7,601 nucleotides of DNA from Desulfocapsaceae bacterium (lineage in GTDB: Bacteria; Desulfobacterota; Desulfobulbia; Desulfobulbales; Desulfocapsaceae): NCBI GenBank assembly GCA_029934775.1, contig JAOZLO010000124.1:1-7601 (forward strand). The letters run 5' to 3'. The notes beneath the pieces are model-generated. The model was not told where the DNA came from. It searched no databases and was given only the letters and a program-made list of their open reading frames with translations. Positions 5,232-7,601 of this stretch are shown here, one piece after another. Numbering within the stretch: the stretch's first letter is position 1; every line of letters starts with the position of its first letter. The position numbers were made by a program, and so were the translations under genes.

Positions 5232-7501
5232 GACAACTTAAACGCAACACCACATACTTTATCATCGGCTGGTTCAGTGTAGTATCTATGGCTCTCTCCT
5301 GGAATATATGGAGTGAATACAAAAATCATATTCTCACAAATCCAGAAGAGGCCGCTCGAAGCAGTTTTGCCAGAAATCGTGCTTTGCGTTTATGGTTTGC
5401 CTCCCATGGCGGTGTGTATGTACCCATAACTGATATTACCCCGGCCAATCCATACCTTAATCACATTAAGGAACGGGATATCTCTACTCCTTCGGGTAAA
5501 AAACTTACACTCATGAACCCGGCTTATGCGATTCGGCATTTCGCTGATAATGCTGAAAATATAGCTGTCAGATGGCATCTCACCAGCCGTAATCTTCTTA
5601 ATCCGGACAATGCCCCTGATGAATGGGAGAATGCTGCTTTACAGGCTTTTGAAGAAGGGGTTGAAGAGGTTATCGAGAGGTCTGATCTTGATGGTAAACC
5701 GCATTTACGTTTGATGAAACCTCTTAAATACAAACAAAGATGCAATAAATGTCATAGCCACATGGGTTATGAACTTGGTGATATTCGGGGTGGTGTTGGA
5801 ACATACTTCCCTCTGGAGAAAAGCTGGAACCAGTTTTATACCACATCAAAAACACTTTTTTTCACTTACCTGGTTATTCTGTTTTCAGGTTTGATGATGG
5901 TCCGGTTTGTTTATTTTAAACAGAAAAAATATATTCACGAAAAAAATACACTTGAAACAAGAGAAAAAAAATTAAATGAGGCGTTACAGAAAAGTGAGGA
6001 ACAGTTCCGTAAACTGATCAATAGCAACCGTGATGGTTTTTTTATGGTGATGGGAGAAGGCCAGATTCTTGATGCCAACCCGTGCTACCTGGATATGTTT
6101 GGATATTCAATGGATGAACTCAAATCCCTGACCTTCTGGGATTTAACTCCCGAGCGCTGGCACGACCAGGATTACAATGAACAGGGAAAATTGCTCATGG
6201 AACGGGGCTATACATCTCTATACGAGAAAGAATCTATCCGCAAAGATGGTACAGTCATCCCGGTTGAAGTGCATGCCTATATTATCGACAAAGGGGAGAG
6301 CGTAGAGTCGTGTAAGATCGGTGGGTTCGTACGGGATATTACCGAGCGTAAACATGCGGAGAAGACACTGCGCATGTATGAATCTATCATATCGGCAACT
6401 GGTGAACATATGTCGTTCCTCAATTCAGATTATATATATCAGGCAGTCAATGATGCCTACCTCCTGGGCCATCTGAAAGAGCGAGATGAAATAGTAGGCC
6501 ATTCCGTGTCAGATATTTTAGGTGCAGATATTTTCGAAAAATATATTAAAGATGGGTTAGACCGCTGTCTGGCCGGTGAAGAGGTTCACTACCAGGACTG
6601 GTTCAATTTTCCCGGACGGGGCAGAAGATATATGAACATGTCCTACTATCCCTATACTGAGGCGGACAACACTCTATCCAGCGTAGTGGTAAGCTCACAT
6701 GATATCACCGAGATCAGGCAGGCAGAGAAGGCTTTGGAAAGAAGTCATGATAAACTGGAACATCGGGTAGAAGAACGAACATTGGAGCTGAAAATCACAC
6801 ATGAACAGTTGCTTCACTCCGAAAAACTTGCAGCTATCGGTGGACTGTCCGCCTCCATTTCCCATGAGTTCAATAATCCACTGCAGGGAGTAATGAGTGT
6901 AATTAAAGGCGTAAAACAAAGAGCTGTAATGGATGCAGAAGATATAAAACTTGTGGATATGGCGATTGGTGAGTGTGACCGCATGGCAAATCTTATAAAA
7001 AGCCTGCAGGATTTTAATCGGCCATCTTCCGGCAGGATTGCTCCCCTGAACATTCATTCTGCCATAGACAGCCTCCTGGCACTGAGCAGAAAAAAGTATA
7101 GTATAAAAAACATAAAAGTTGAAACTCATTACGCCGAAAATATGGTGAAGATAAAGGCGGTTGGTGATCAGATAAAGCAGGTGATTCTCAATCTTCTCAA
7201 CAATAGCGTTTATGCCTGTGAGCAAGGTGGTACAATTACAATCATCACCGAAGTGATCAGTAAAGAAAATATTGGCATCAAAATCAGGGACAACGGCAAA
7301 GGTATCAAACCTGAACATATAGACAAGATTTTCAACCCATTTTTCACAACCAGGCCAACGAGGAAAGGAACTGGTCTGGGGTTATCTGTCAGCTATGGAA
7401 TAATCAAAAAACATGGTGGAAGAATCGAGGTGGAAAGCGAGCCTGACAAAGGTGCAATTTTTACAATAATCTTACCCATTAAAGGAGTGAGGAATGCGTA
7501 A
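5228..7501 (+). CDS. Membrane sensor histidine kinase with periplasmic haem-c domain and two PAS domains
   Basis: This is a complete 757-residue sensor kinase. Membrane helix 1 spans about 10-27, a periplasmic domain 30-205, helix 2 about 209-229. The periplasmic domain ends in RCNKCHSHMG with CxxCH at 172-176, then DIRGGVGTYFPLE, the pattern of DUF3365/Tll0287-like haem-c sensors; covalent haem would be attached by the cytochrome c maturation system after export. A charged linker (230-256) leads to PAS1 (about 256-375, ending GGFVRDITERK) and PAS2 (about 380-497, ending VVVSSHDITEIRQAE). A coiled-coil segment precedes HisKA (533-598; phospho-acceptor His546 in SISHEFNNPL). HATPase_c (640-752) has N-box NLLNN, DNGKG and GTGLGLS. 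No receiver or HPt domain is fused, so a separate response regulator is needed. Likely stimuli are redox state or a diatomic gas; this is inferred from the family. A TAA at 5210-5212 blocks upstream extension, fixing the start; AGGTGG lies four bases before it. Confidence 0.92.
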   Translation: MRQLKRNTTYFIIGWFSVVSMALSWNIWSEYKNHILTNPEEAARSSFARNRALRLWFASHGGVYVPITDITPANPYLNHIKERDISTPSGKKLTLMNPAYAIRHFADNAENIAVRWHLTSRNLLNPDNAPDEWENAALQAFEEGVEEVIERSDLDGKPHLRLMKPLKYKQRCNKCHSHMGYELGDIRGGVGTYFPLEKSWNQFYTTSKTLFFTYLVILFSGLMMVRFVYFKQKKYIHEKNTLETREKKLNEALQKSEEQFRKLINSNRDGFFMVMGEGQILDANPCYLDMFGYSMDELKSLTFWDLTPERWHDQDYNEQGKLLMERGYTSLYEKESIRKDGTVIPVEVHAYIIDKGESVESCKIGGFVRDITERKHAEKTLRMYESIISATGEHMSFLNSDYIYQAVNDAYLLGHLKERDEIVGHSVSDILGADIFEKYIKDGLDRCLAGEEVHYQDWFNFPGRGRRYMNMSYYPYTEADNTLSSVVVSSHDITEIRQAEKALERSHDKLEHRVEERTLELKITHEQLLHSEKLAAIGGLSASISHEFNNPLQGVMSVIKGVKQRAVMDAEDIKLVDMAIGECDRMANLIKSLQDFNRPSSGRIAPLNIHSAIDSLLALSRKKYSIKNIKVETHYAENMVKIKAVGDQIKQVILNLLNNSVYACEQGGTITIITEVISKENIGIKIRDNGKGIKPEHIDKIFNPFFTTRPTRKGTGLGLSVSYGIIKKHGGRIEVESEPDKGAIFTIILPIKGVRNA

Positions 7502-7508
7502 CAAATAA
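7484..7508 (+). other. Shine-Dalgarno plus ATG-three codons-stop at the kinase gene end
   Basis: GGAGTGAGG followed by ATG at 7494 overlaps the kinase stop (7499-7501), as a coupled downstream gene would. The frame reads M-R-N-K and stops at TAA 7506-7508. No frame after it continues as a receiver domain within the window. It may be the remnant of a lost response-regulator start, a minimal coupling ORF, or coincidence. Confidence 0.3.
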
Positions 7509-7560
7509 CTCTCCTGCACTACATGAGTAGCTCCTTTTTTACCCAGAAAAGAAGAGTAGA

Positions 7561-7576
7561 GTGAAAAATGTTTCAC
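7561..7576. repeat. Inverted repeat GTGAAA-N4-TTTCAC
   Basis: This is a perfect 6-bp dyad with spacer AATG, about 60 bases after the kinase stop. A second, mutually exclusive pairing is possible between TGTTTCA (7569-7575) and TGAAACA (7593-7599). The position suggests an operator or leader structure of a gene starting beyond the window. The DNA from 7509 to 7560 shows a weak CTAC/GTAG hairpin (7519-7530), then CTCC and six T (7535-7540), a poor terminator candidate. Confidence 0.4.
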
Positions 7577-7601
7577 GGTAAAAGGTTGTGACTGAAACAG
7601 G

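Noticed and set aside
5032..5322. 96-residue minus-strand open frame over the kinase leader
   Set aside because: No credible ribosome site, no domain, and it overlaps the start of a certain gene on the other strand.
6695..7318. 207-residue open frame on the minus strand inside the kinase gene
   Set aside because: It lies fully antisense to the HisKA/HATPase region, has no ribosome site or recognisable domain, and its composition (rich in Cys, Phe, His, Tyr) is typical of an antisense shadow.
7519..7540. Intrinsic terminator after the kinase
   Set aside because: The only close stem is 4 bp (CTAC/GTAG) and is separated from the six T by CTCC; a 7-bp pairing of AAAGGAG with CTCCTTT needs a loop of over 40 bases.

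Overview
The window most resembles a Gram-negative, anaerobic or microaerophilic deltaproteobacterium (Desulfobacterota, perhaps a Desulfobulbales-like sulfate or sulfur metaboliser). This rests on the gene types: a DUF342/FapA protein, a dCache-GGDEF cyclase, a periplasmic haem-c (DUF3365/Tll0287-like) sensor kinase and an Isf-like flavoprotein. Base composition looks moderate (mid-40s % GC by eye) and no marker gene is present, so the taxonomic call is an inference. There is no rRNA, tRNA, CRISPR array, insertion sequence or phage gene.

Layout, left to right. (1) Bases 3-308, +: the C-terminal end of a TauE/SafE-type membrane transporter, cut by the window edge. (2) Bases 460-2214, +: a complete DUF342/FapA-family protein behind a candidate extended -10 promoter. 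(3) Bases 2229-3845, -: a membrane-bound diguanylate cyclase (dCache_3-like sensor plus GGDEF with an intact I-site), tail to tail with the FapA gene and only 14 bases apart. (4) Bases 4125-4691, -: a small flavodoxin-fold oxidoreductase with a four-cysteine motif, preceded by a good sigma-70-like promoter. (5) Bases 4692-5177: a 486-base divergent intergenic region with promoters in both directions, a 9-bp tandem repeat and several inverted repeats. (6) Bases 5178-5231, +: a 17-codon leader ORF with a strong Shine-Dalgarno sequence that overlaps the next gene by ATGA. (7) Bases 5228-7501, +: a complete 757-residue hybrid-free histidine kinase with a periplasmic CxxCH haem-binding domain, two PAS domains, HisKA and HATPase_c. 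(8) Bases 7502-7601: short inverted repeats and no supported gene.

The shared theme is signal transduction. One membrane protein would make c-di-GMP in response to a periplasmic ligand, and another would phosphorylate an unseen response regulator in response to a haem-linked (redox or gas) signal. The divergent flavoprotein could be part of the same redox response. No response regulator lies in the window. The end of the kinase gene carries what looks like a coupled start signal for a next gene (ATG, three codons, stop), which may be a remnant of one. The least conventional part is the kinase leader region: inverted repeats followed by a coupled mini-ORF.
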